Source: Parahalioglobus pacificus (lineage in GTDB: Bacteria; Pseudomonadota; Gammaproteobacteria; Pseudomonadales; Halieaceae). Taken from it: a stretch of 64,000 nucleotides of DNA. The notes under the pieces are model-generated. The model ran no database searches. It saw only the letters and a program-made list of their open reading frames with translations, and was not told the DNA's origin. How positions within the stretch are numbered: position 1 is the stretch's first letter; every line of letters starts with the position of its first letter. Location: assembly GCF_014652275.1 (NCBI RefSeq), contig NZ_BMYM01000001.1, forward strand, positions 1,612,001 to 1,676,000. The letters run 5' to 3'. A program made the translations under genes and the position numbers. Shown in pieces: positions 41,694 through 53,569 of the stretch.

Positions 41694-43256
41694 CTAGCTA
41701 AGCAAGGTGGGCACCCGGCAATCGATTAGCCGAGGGCCGCGCTCAGCCGTAGCCGCTGCAAACTGCGCGGCAAAAGCGTCGAGATCTTCCGCGATGGACG
41801 CCTGCACGCCCATGCCCTGTGCCATAGCCGCAAAATCCATCGCCGGTGCGCTAATGTCGAGCATGCTGGCAGCTTTTGGCCCAGGCACTCCGCCTCGGGC
41901 GCCGGTGCGCGCGAACTCCAGTTCAAGGATGCTGTATTTGCGGTTATTGAACAGTACCACGCAGACATCCAGGTTCTCTCTGGCCATCGTCCACAGTGAT
42001 TGAATGGTGTACATGGCACTGCCATCACCCTCGAGGCAGATCACTTTGCGTTCAGGACAAGCCAGCGCGGCACCTACTGCCGCCGGCAGTCCCCAGCCGA
42101 TAGAGCCACCGGTGAGATTCAGCCAATCATGGGCAGGCGCTGTCGCCGTCAGCGGAAAGCAACCGAAACTGGAGGTCGCACCCTCGTCCACCACGATCGA
42201 ACGCTCTGGCAAATAGTGGGATATGACGGCCGCCGCCGTCATCGCATCCAGCTCGCCTTCGGGTAACGCAGCTCGTTCCAGTTCATACAAGCTTGCGTCT
42301 GTCGCGTGTGCATCCATCGCGTCAGCCAGCGCAGCGACCGCTGTAGCAAGGTCATCCCCGGGCATACCCAACTGTCGATGCGCTGCGGCTTCAGGGGCAA
42401 TTTCTCCTGGGACGCCAGGGTAGGCAAAAAAGGAGACAGGCGCTGCGCACCCCACCGTTAACAAAGCATCAATATCCTTCAGGGCGTCTATCGCCATCTC
42501 GGCCAGATACGGTAAACGCTCCATCACGGCACTGCCGGCACCCCGCTCAACGCGGGCGGGGAAGGTATCCACAAACAAACGAGCGCCGCAGGTATTGGCA
42601 ATGCGACTCAGCAGCTCACTCAACCCCCTATCCACGAAAGCACCGCCTACCAGAATTGCAGGGTTCTGGGCGCCAGACAGTAAGTCAGCCGCCTCGGCGA
42701 TAGCTGCGGCGGGCACCTGCGAAGGTACCGGTGGCTCAGTTTTGTCTCGCGCACCGTGTGGGTTATCGCTCCAGGAGACATCCGCTGGCAGTACCAGGGT
42801 GGCCGTTCTGCCCCCCGCCGTGGCCTGCACAGCTTCCAGTGCGTCATCGGCGATCCTCGCAGCATCTTCAGAGCTCCGGTACCAGTGAGACACCGGGCCT
42901 GCTATCCCTTCGATATCCGCCGTCAGTGGCGCATCAAGCTTGAGATGATAGCTTGCATGATCGCCCACAATGTTGATCAGTGGCACCTGCGCCCTGCGCG
43001 CGTTATGCAGGTTAGCCACGGCATTGCCTAAACCGGGGCCGAGGTGGAGTAATGTCGCCGCCGGTTTACCGCTCATCCGGGCATAGCCATCAGCTGCACC
43101 GCTGAGCACACCCTCGAATAAGCACAGCACACAGCGCATGCCGTCGACTTCGTCCAGCGCAGCCACAAAATGCATTTCAGAGGTTCCGGGGTTGGTAAAG
43201 CAGATCTCAACCCCGTTGTTCACCAGCGTTGTCAGCAGACTCTCAGCACCGTTCAT
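41694..43256 (-). CDS. Thiamine-diphosphate enzyme (acetolactate synthase/benzoylformate decarboxylase-like)
   Basis: A 520-residue ThDP enzyme. The catalytic Glu lies in LCLFEGVLSGAADGYARMSG; the central domain has ILVGGAFVDRGLSELLSRI; the ThDP site is CLEGDGSAMYTIQSLWTMA with the downstream Asn in VVLFNNRKYSILELE. Automated annotation usually calls such proteins 'acetolactate synthase large subunit', but no regulatory subunit or ilv gene is nearby and the shape resembles decarboxylases acting on 2-oxo acids. GGAGATAAGAA precedes the ATG. Substrate unknown. Confidence 0.8.
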   Translation of the reverse strand: MNGAESLLTTLVNNGVEICFTNPGTSEMHFVAALDEVDGMRCVLCLFEGVLSGAADGYARMSGKPAATLLHLGPGLGNAVANLHNARRAQVPLINIVGDHASYHLKLDAPLTADIEGIAGPVSHWYRSSEDAARIADDALEAVQATAGGRTATLVLPADVSWSDNPHGARDKTEPPVPSQVPAAAIAEAADLLSGAQNPAILVGGAFVDRGLSELLSRIANTCGARLFVDTFPARVERGAGSAVMERLPYLAEMAIDALKDIDALLTVGCAAPVSFFAYPGVPGEIAPEAAAHRQLGMPGDDLATAVAALADAMDAHATDASLYELERAALPEGELDAMTAAAVISHYLPERSIVVDEGATSSFGCFPLTATAPAHDWLNLTGGSIGWGLPAAVGAALACPERKVICLEGDGSAMYTIQSLWTMARENLDVCVVLFNNRKYSILELEFARTGARGGVPGPKAASMLDISAPAMDFAAMAQGMGVQASIAEDLDAFAAQFAAATAERGPRLIDCRVPTLLS

Positions 43257-43485
43257 TTCTTATCTCCACATTGCGCAATCTGGCGTGCATTCACCACTTG
43301 GATGCCGACCAGGGACACAGGCAGTCGCCAATAGCATTCGTCGCAGTCCTTGCTATGATTGGCCACCATTGGGCGGGTATACGGGGCTGCCGAGCTGAGG
43401 GATTTATACCCCGGCGCGTTTCACCTCCAGACCGGCGCTCACTGCCAGCGCGCAGCTTCACAATAATTTAACAGAGAACAACTTA

Positions 43486-45042
43486 ATGACCACAACCACC
43501 GCCGGGGCGATCGATCCCGCGAACGACACGGGCTTCTTTGGCCACCCTCGCGGACTCTACGTCTGTTTTGCCACAGAACTTTGGGAACGCTTTTCATTCT
43601 ATGGAATGAAGTACCTTCTGCTTCTGTACCTCACCAAGTACCACCTGTTCACCGACGCCAACGGCCTTGAGGTTCTTGGCGGTTATGCAGCTATGGTGTA
43701 CGCCATGCCGGTGATCGGCGGCCTTCTTGCCGACCGTTATCTGGGCATGAGAAAGGCCGTTGTCTTTGGGGGCATCCTGCTGGTGCTTGGCCACCTGGGC
43801 ATGGCCTTCGAAGGCGAACAAGCACGCATGGTGGGTGATGACGTCGTCCGTGATGACCGCGCATTGCAGGTGTTCTATTTCTCACTGGCCCTGATCGTCA
43901 TGGGTGTAGGATTCCTCAAGCCCAACATTTCCACGATCGTGGGCCAGCTGTACGGCAAGGATGACCCCCGCCGTGACTCTGGTTTCACGATCTTCTACAT
44001 GGGCATTAACCTAGGCTCATTCACCGCCACATTGCTCTGCGGCTACCTCGGTGAAACTTACGGTTGGGGCTACGGTTTCGGTGCAGCCGGTATCGGCATG
44101 CTGATTGGCCTGATCACCTTCCTGCGTGGCCAGAAGCATCTGCATGGTCACGCTGATCCCAAGGACGAGGCCAAACTGAAAGCCAAGTCGCCCATCGGCC
44201 TGTCCAATGAACTGACCATCTATTTGGGTGGGATTCTGGGCGTTGTCGTTGCCTGGCAAATGCTGCAATTCCACGGCGCTGTGGGCTTTGCCCTCAACAG
44301 CCTGGCAGTCGCAGTGCTAGCGGGCCTCACCTGGTTCATCGCGGTGAAATGTGACCCCATAGAGCGCAGCCGCATGATCGTGCTGATTATCCTGACCATG
44401 TCTACCGTAGTTTTCTGGGCCCTGTTCGAACAGAGCGCTGCATCAATGACGCTCTACGCTGACCGGGTGATGGACCGAAACCTGCTGGGCATCGACTTCA
44501 CGGCGGCGCAGTTCGGCTCGCTCAATGCCATGTTCATCTTCATGTTTGCCCCGCTGTTTGCATGGCTGTGGACGACCTTGGGCCGGCATGGGCTTGAGCC
44601 CAACACACCGGTGAAGTTTGCCTTGGGTATCGCCCAGGCTGGACTGGGATTCGGCGCGCTGGTGATTGGCGCATCCAATCCCGACCAGGCCGGGCTGGTT
44701 TCCGGCTGGTGGATGGTGCTGGCGTATCTGCTGCACACCATGGGCGAGCTTTGCCTTTCGCCAGTAGGTCTGTCCGCCGTGACCAAGCTGGCCGTGCCCA
44801 GTGTGGTGGGCGTGATGATGGGTTCATGGTTCCTGGCCACGGCCTACTCCGAATTTGTGGCCGTACAACTGGCCAAGCTGGCCGCCGTGGATACGGTGGG
44901 CGGTGAGGTCGCAGACGTCAGCGTCGCACTGGCCAGCTACACCGAGTTGTTCACTAGCCTGCTGTGGGTGGGGCTTGGGGTTGCCGCCGCGCTGCTGGTG
45001 ATTTCGCCGCTGCTGAAGCGCATGATGCACGGCGTTCACTGA
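43486..45042 (+). CDS. POT/PTR family proton-dependent oligopeptide transporter
   Basis: A 518-residue transporter with about 14 membrane helices. Characteristic are CFATELWERFSFYGMKYLLL (the ExxERFxYYG helix-1 motif), the FYFSLALIVMGVGFLKPNIS segment and the DPRRDSGFTIFYMGINLGSF PTR2 signature, plus the C-terminal HTMGELCLSPVGLSAVTKLA. It imports di- and tripeptides with protons. It stands alone between the ThDP enzyme and the oxidoreductase gene; which peptides it takes cannot be told. Confidence 0.93.
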   Translation: MTTTTAGAIDPANDTGFFGHPRGLYVCFATELWERFSFYGMKYLLLLYLTKYHLFTDANGLEVLGGYAAMVYAMPVIGGLLADRYLGMRKAVVFGGILLVLGHLGMAFEGEQARMVGDDVVRDDRALQVFYFSLALIVMGVGFLKPNISTIVGQLYGKDDPRRDSGFTIFYMGINLGSFTATLLCGYLGETYGWGYGFGAAGIGMLIGLITFLRGQKHLHGHADPKDEAKLKAKSPIGLSNELTIYLGGILGVVVAWQMLQFHGAVGFALNSLAVAVLAGLTWFIAVKCDPIERSRMIVLIILTMSTVVFWALFEQSAASMTLYADRVMDRNLLGIDFTAAQFGSLNAMFIFMFAPLFAWLWTTLGRHGLEPNTPVKFALGIAQAGLGFGALVIGASNPDQAGLVSGWWMVLAYLLHTMGELCLSPVGLSAVTKLAVPSVVGVMMGSWFLATAYSEFVAVQLAKLAAVDTVGGEVADVSVALASYTELFTSLLWVGLGVAAALLVISPLLKRMMHGVH

Positions 45043-45061
45043 TTCACGGGGGTTACTGACG

Positions 45062-46279
45062 ATGGCCAAACGCGACTACGACCTCATCCTGCTCGGAGCC
45101 ACCGGTTTCACCGGTCAATTAGTGGCTGAATACCTCGCCAGGCAATACGGCGTGGGTGGCGACCTTCGATGGGCGATTGCCGGTCGGAATGCCCAAAAAC
45201 TGGAGCAAGTGCGGGCGCAAATCCTCGCTGATAACGATGAGTCGCTGGACATTGTGGTGGCCGACAGCAATGACCGCGAAAGCCTCAACACAATGGCAGC
45301 GCGAGCAACGGCGATCTGCACCACCGTTGGTCCCTATGCATTGTATGGCACACCGCTAGTGGAAGCGTGCATCGAGGCCGGGACTCACTACTGTGATCTG
45401 ACTGGCGAAGTGCAATGGATTCAGCGCAATATTGCTGATTTCCAGACGCGCGCGGAGAAAGCCGGTGCGCGCATCGTGCACACCTGCGGTTTCGACTCCA
45501 TTCCGTCCGACCTGGGCACACTCTTCGTTCAAAATGCAATGTTTGACGCAACAGGGGCTCCCGGTGATCGGGTGTGTGCGCGTGTCGGCAAAAACAGCGG
45601 CGCAGTCAGTGGCGGCACGGTCGCCAGCATGCTGAATGTGATGGAAGAAGCCAGTCGAGATCCGGGGCTGCGCAAAGCCATTGGTGACCCATACGCACTG
45701 TACCCGACTGAGACCCCTCGCGGACATGACAAGCCAGACCAGACTGGCGTTAAGTACGATGCTGACTTCCACCAATGGACCTGCCCGTTCGTGATGGCAG
45801 CGATCAATGCTCGCGTTGTGCGCCGCAGCAATGCTCTGCTGGGTCTACCCTGGGGTGAAGATTTCCGCTACTCCGAGTCTTTGTTATGCAAGTCACGTGG
45901 AGCCGCGCTGCGCACTACAGCCGTCATGGGAGCTGGCATGGGCGCTATGGCGTTTACGCCTACGCGTGCGCTGCTGTCACGCTTCCTGCCCGATCCCGGC
46001 GAGGGGCCTGACAAGGCAACGCGCGAGAAAGGCTTTTTCGAAATGTTTTTCCACGCCGAGAATGCCGATGGGCATCGCCAGGTGAAAGTCACTGGCGATA
46101 TGGACCCGGGCTACGGATCAACCTCAAAGATGCTGGGTGAGGCGGCTGTGTGCCTTGCGCTGGATTCATTGGACAGCCCTGGGGGAATTACGACTCCAGC
46201 TGCTGCGATGGGTACAGTCCTGATAGACCGGTTAACGAAAAATGCCGGGCTCACTTTCGAGATTGTCAGCGGCGCGTGA
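45062..46279 (+). CDS. Saccharopine dehydrogenase-like / trans-acting enoyl reductase family protein
   Basis: A 405-residue protein with an N-terminal Rossmann fold (LILLGATGFTGQLVAEYLAR) and the family's TYCTTVGPYALYGTPLVEAC-like stretch, then YCDLTGEVQWIQRN and HTCGFDSIPSDLGTLFVQNA. This branch includes mycobacterial trans-acting enoyl reductases; the bacterial relatives are mostly uncharacterised oxidoreductases, perhaps acting on lipids. It lies 19 bases after the transporter gene and may share its transcript. Confidence 0.82.
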   Translation: MAKRDYDLILLGATGFTGQLVAEYLARQYGVGGDLRWAIAGRNAQKLEQVRAQILADNDESLDIVVADSNDRESLNTMAARATAICTTVGPYALYGTPLVEACIEAGTHYCDLTGEVQWIQRNIADFQTRAEKAGARIVHTCGFDSIPSDLGTLFVQNAMFDATGAPGDRVCARVGKNSGAVSGGTVASMLNVMEEASRDPGLRKAIGDPYALYPTETPRGHDKPDQTGVKYDADFHQWTCPFVMAAINARVVRRSNALLGLPWGEDFRYSESLLCKSRGAALRTTAVMGAGMGAMAFTPTRALLSRFLPDPGEGPDKATREKGFFEMFFHAENADGHRQVKVTGDMDPGYGSTSKMLGEAAVCLALDSLDSPGGITTPAAAMGTVLIDRLTKNAGLTFEIVSGA

Positions 46280-46288
46280 ATTATACCC

Positions 46289-46315
46289 TCGCCGGCATCT
46301 GGCCATTGCCGGCGA
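46289..46315 (+). terminator. Hairpin after the saccharopine dehydrogenase-like gene
   Basis: TCGCCGGCA and TGCCGGCGA form a perfect 9-bp stem with a 9-nt loop, ten bases after the stop codon. There is no following T run, so it may be a pause, a factor-dependent terminator, or an RNA-stabilising stem. Confidence 0.4.
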
Positions 46316-46372
46316 AACTTCGTAGAGTCCCAACGACAACAAGAATTAAATCAATTGGGCGAGTAACGCGGG

Positions 46373-49873
<3,501 letters not shown>

Positions 49874-49930
49874 TCCCATAGCGCCTTCGCTATACTGGCA
49901 CGACTGCACCACAGCCCCGGAGGGCGGCGA

Positions 49931-50722
49931 ATGCCAGACCACGGCCCCGGCAGCAGCCATCTCACAGGCCAACCTCACGTTGCCCTTTTTGCGACCTGTC
50001 TAATTGATGTGTTCAGGCCCTCCGCCGGCTTTGCGGCGCTCGCTCTTCTGGAAGAAGCGGGTTGCCGCGTCACGGTGCCGGCAAGCCAAACCTGTTGTGG
50101 CCAACCGGCCTACAGCGGCGGTGACTACGCCGCAGCGCTGCCCACTGCGAAACAGAACATTGAGCTTTTGGAGCCCTTTGATTATGTCGTAATGCCATCG
50201 GGCTCTTGCGCCGCCATGCTGTGTCAGCATTACCCGAAACTGCTAAAAGGCACGTGGCGAGAACGGGCGCTTGATCTATCGCAGCGCTGCTATGAGTTGA
50301 CGGACTTTCTCACAGAGGTGGTACAACTGCCGCCCAGAGCGCACACGCCAGAGGCTTCCAATGTAGCCTACCACGACGGCTGCGCCGGTTTACGAGAACT
50401 GGGAATAGCCGAGCAACCACGCTCTCTACTAAAAACCCAAAACAACATCGAAGTTGTAGAGCTGCAGACACAGGGCGTTTGCTGCGGCTTTGGCGGCAGC
50501 TTTTGTGCGCGCATGCCAGAGATCTCTGCCCGAATGAGCGATGACAAGCTCGACGATATCTCTGCTAGCGGTGCCGCTACCGTCGTCGCCGGTGATATGG
50601 GTTGCCTGCTCGCGATGTCCGGTCGTGCCAGTAAGCGGGGGCTAGACCTTGAGTTTAGACATGTGGCTGAGTTGCTCGTAGCGGATTCAGACACAACCAA
50701 CGAGTCCGGGAGCCGTGACTGA
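49931..50722 (+). CDS. lutA: Lactate utilisation protein LutA ((Fe-S)-binding oxidoreductase)
   Basis: A 263-residue protein with two CCG cysteine-rich domains: SQTCCGQPAYSGGDYAAA and GVCCGFGGSFCARMPEIS. These bind the cluster in LutA/GlcF-type subunits. LutABC oxidises L-lactate to pyruvate in the cytoplasm, feeding electrons to the respiratory chain. GGAGGGCGG precedes the ATG. The stop overlaps the lutB start (TGATG). Confidence 0.9.
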   Translation: MPDHGPGSSHLTGQPHVALFATCLIDVFRPSAGFAALALLEEAGCRVTVPASQTCCGQPAYSGGDYAAALPTAKQNIELLEPFDYVVMPSGSCAAMLCQHYPKLLKGTWRERALDLSQRCYELTDFLTEVVQLPPRAHTPEASNVAYHDGCAGLRELGIAEQPRSLLKTQNNIEVVELQTQGVCCGFGGSFCARMPEISARMSDDKLDDISASGAATVVAGDMGCLLAMSGRASKRGLDLEFRHVAELLVADSDTTNESGSRD

Positions 50723-52137
50723 TGCAGGTGCAGAGTGAAGATTTCATTGCTCGCGCCGCCGATGCCCTGTCCGATACCGCAGCCAGCGCCAATCGTCGTC
50801 GCCTGGGTCTGCAGCTACCCGCTCAGCGGGAAGCTGCCGTTGCGACATTTGGAGCGTTTCAGTCACTCAGGGACCACGTTGAGTCTGTTCGCAGGCATAC
50901 GCTTCAGCATTTGGACACCTACCTTGATGAGTTCGAGCAGCAGGCACTGGAGAACGGTAATCAAGTGCACTTTGCGCGCAACGGCGAGGAGCTGAACCAG
51001 CGGGTACTATCCATCATCCAGCGCCATTCCGCCAAGCGTGTGGCAAAGGGCAAATCCATGGTGACCGAAGAAACCGGGCTCAATGCCGCTTTGGAAGCTG
51101 CCGGATTGCGCGTGACCGAAACTGATCTCGGCGAATACATTGTGCAGCAGGCGGGCGAGCAACCATCGCATATCGTAGCGCCCGCACTGCACAAACCTGA
51201 GGCGGATATCAGATCGCTGTTCTACGAGAAACATCCTCTGGGGGCGCGTGACCTGGATACAGCCGAGGACATGGTGGCAGAGGCACGTCGGGTGCTGCGC
51301 GAGGAGTTCCTGGCAGCAGATATCGGGATCATTGGCGCCAACGCCCTCGTCGCGGAATCAGGGTACTCAATGCTGGTGACTAACGAGGGTAATGGAGACC
51401 TTTGCGCCAACCTCCCTCCGGTGTTGGTGATCTGCACAACCGTGGATCGGCTGCTACCGAGGCTTTCGGATGCCATGAGCATGTTGCGGCTACTGGTGCG
51501 ATCCACAACGGGCCAACCCATCACCAGCTATACCAGTTTTTACTCAGGACCCGCGCGAGACGGCGACATCGACGGACCGCGGGAAACGCACATAGTGCTG
51601 CTGGACAATGGGCGTAGCGACATCCTCGCCAGCGATTACCGTTCCATGTTGCAGTGCATTCGTTGTGGGGCCTGCTTAAACCACTGCCCCGTATACGTAG
51701 CGGCCGGCGGCCATGCCTATGGCTCTGTCTATCCCGGCCCCATGGGTTCAGTACTAACGCCATTACTCACCTCGTTGGAGGAAAGCCATACGCTACCCAA
51801 TGCCTGCACCAGCTGCGGCCGTTGCGAAGAGGTCTGTCCTGCCAATATCCCGCTGCCCCAGCTACTGCGCGACCTACGCCATGCTGAGAACGAGGCACAA
51901 CTGTTGCCTACGCCAGTGCGACTGGGGTTAAAGGCACACGCCTGGCTGGTCCAGCGCCCGCAACTGTACAGATGGCTATCAGGCCTGTTCGCGCGATCTC
52001 TTTCGCGCCTCGGCAGAACACATTGGCTGGCTCGCCGCGTGCCGGGAATGACGGACTATCTGAATACACGCGACCTGCCCATGCCAGCCAAGGAGACCTT
52101 TTTGGCACAGTTGCAGAGGGAGGCAGAGAATGAATGA
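50722..52137 (+). CDS. lutB: Lactate utilisation iron–sulfur protein LutB
   Basis: A 471-residue protein: an N-terminal LUD domain (AKGKSMVTEETGLNAALEAA; GIIGANALVAESGYSMLVTN; NLPPVLVICTTVDRLLPRLS) and ferredoxin-type motifs CIRCGACLNHCPVY and CTSCGRCEEVCPANIPLP binding two [4Fe-4S] clusters. It connects LutA and LutC in the lactate dehydrogenase complex. Its end overlaps the lutC start by eight bases. Confidence 0.92.
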   Translation: MQVQSEDFIARAADALSDTAASANRRRLGLQLPAQREAAVATFGAFQSLRDHVESVRRHTLQHLDTYLDEFEQQALENGNQVHFARNGEELNQRVLSIIQRHSAKRVAKGKSMVTEETGLNAALEAAGLRVTETDLGEYIVQQAGEQPSHIVAPALHKPEADIRSLFYEKHPLGARDLDTAEDMVAEARRVLREEFLAADIGIIGANALVAESGYSMLVTNEGNGDLCANLPPVLVICTTVDRLLPRLSDAMSMLRLLVRSTTGQPITSYTSFYSGPARDGDIDGPRETHIVLLDNGRSDILASDYRSMLQCIRCGACLNHCPVYVAAGGHAYGSVYPGPMGSVLTPLLTSLEESHTLPNACTSCGRCEEVCPANIPLPQLLRDLRHAENEAQLLPTPVRLGLKAHAWLVQRPQLYRWLSGLFARSLSRLGRTHWLARRVPGMTDYLNTRDLPMPAKETFLAQLQREAENE

Positions 52138-52819
52138 TGCGCGTACCGAAATCTATGCACGGATTCGCGGCACCGCCACCGGCGCCTCGCGCCAAGACAT
52201 CGACAGCGCATTGCATGGGCTGGGGAGTGGCCCAAGTGCACCGCTGCCCAGCATAGAGCCCTGCGCAGCCTTTCTCGCCAATGTGTTATTACAAGGCGGC
52301 AGTATCTCTACCGCGAGGTCGCGTAAAGCGACGGTGCAAGCGGTTGCAAAGTATCTGTTCGAGCGCCATCGCACCCACAAGATAGCCGCCGGTCATGATC
52401 AGCGACTGGCGGCGCTGCCATGGCGCGATGCCGGCCTGCTACCACGCTTTGGTGCTGCCGGCAGCAATGACGCCGTCTCAGTGAGTTTTGCCGCGGCGGC
52501 TGTCGTCGAGACCGGCAGCGTGATACTCCTAACAGGCAAAGCCAGTCCTGCGGCCAATCACCTGCTTGTAGAGGATCATATTGTGCTGGTTGATTGCGAA
52601 GCGCTGCTGTCGACTCTGGATGATGCAACCGAATGGGTCGGAAATCTGCGCCACCGTCCGCGGGGGATACAACTCATCTCAGGCCCATCGAGCACTGCTG
52701 ATATCGGCATGACACTGGTCAGCGGTGCACATGGCCCAAAACGCTGGCACATCATTCTCACTGGAGAGATACCAGCGGAGGCAGAGGAAGAGGCCCGCGA
52801 ACTGGCGGGCCTTACTTGA
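52130..52819 (+). CDS. lutC: Lactate utilisation protein LutC
   Basis: A 229-residue LUD-domain protein, the third subunit of the LutABC system. The shared LUD core is present as VSFAAAAVVETGSVILLTGK and the C-terminal LISGPSSTADIGMTLVSGAH with GPSSTADIG, the family's signature. N-terminal helices precede it. No lactate permease or lutR regulator is adjacent. Confidence 0.9.
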   Translation: MNDARTEIYARIRGTATGASRQDIDSALHGLGSGPSAPLPSIEPCAAFLANVLLQGGSISTARSRKATVQAVAKYLFERHRTHKIAAGHDQRLAALPWRDAGLLPRFGAAGSNDAVSVSFAAAAVVETGSVILLTGKASPAANHLLVEDHIVLVDCEALLSTLDDATEWVGNLRHRPRGIQLISGPSSTADIGMTLVSGAHGPKRWHIILTGEIPAEAEEEARELAGLT

Positions 52820-52846
52820 GTGCCCAGCAGTTAGCCGGGCCTTGAA

Positions 52847-53419
52847 TTACAGAGGTGTATAGCTGAATTTCTGACCGCCAATAGCCGCCTCGTACATCAG
52901 GCCACCCCGTGCGATCGTAAATATAGCCATGCCCTTGCGGTAACCGCCGTGCACGGTTGAAGCATCGTTGCGACCTCCACTGGCGCCCGCTGTTGCGCCA
53001 CCGCCGGTGTTCGCCTCCGCCGATACACCCGCAGTCAACGCTACCGCTGTGGCCTGGGCGGAAAACTCGAAGTTACCGGAGGTGAATTCTTTGAATGCGC
53101 GTTCGTCTTCAAAGAAAATCATTTGGCTGAAGGCTTGTCCGCCTAACTGAAACCCTAGCGTCACTTGCGCCATATCTGTATTGCCGACATGTGCGCCGCG
53201 AACAAAGACACGACCCTTACCGTAAGCGCCGCCAATGCCAATACCGCCTTTACCGATTGTCGGGAATACAGCATATCCGTACGCGCTGTTGAAGAACGCT
53301 GACGTTTCGCCCGCCTTTTCAAAGGCGCTGAGCGTGTCACCGTAGTCATCGGCGGCACTCAGTTGACTGAGACTGATCAGCATCAAGCTGGCGATCACGG
53401 CGTAAAAGCGTTTAATCAT
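52847..53419 (-). CDS. SYLF/Ysc84-domain lipid-binding protein
   Basis: About 190 residues with a signal peptide (YAVIASLMLISLSQLSAADD) and the SYLF fold: FNSAYGYAVFPTIGKGGIGI, then GGAYGKGRVFVRGAHVGNTD and QVTLGFQLGGQAFSQMIFFE. Eukaryotic homologues bind phosphoinositides; the bacterial proteins are uncharacterised periplasmic proteins. The ATG at 53419 with GGAG at good spacing is preferred over an in-frame TTG at 53434. It is separated from ppc by a 150-base gap. Confidence 0.85.
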   Translation of the reverse strand: MIKRFYAVIASLMLISLSQLSAADDYGDTLSAFEKAGETSAFFNSAYGYAVFPTIGKGGIGIGGAYGKGRVFVRGAHVGNTDMAQVTLGFQLGGQAFSQMIFFEDERAFKEFTSGNFEFSAQATAVALTAGVSAEANTGGGATAGASGGRNDASTVHGGYRKGMAIFTIARGGLMYEAAIGGQKFSYTPL

Positions 53420-53569
53420 TGGGGGAAACTCCAAAATGGACTGAGCAAATAGGCAACGGGTGGTGCCCTCACAGGGGCCCGTTTAGCTGGACTCAGTGTA
53501 ACAAGTGCCGCTGTATCACAACAATCGCAGAGTCGGCGAATACCGATGAACACCAAGACAGCAATATGA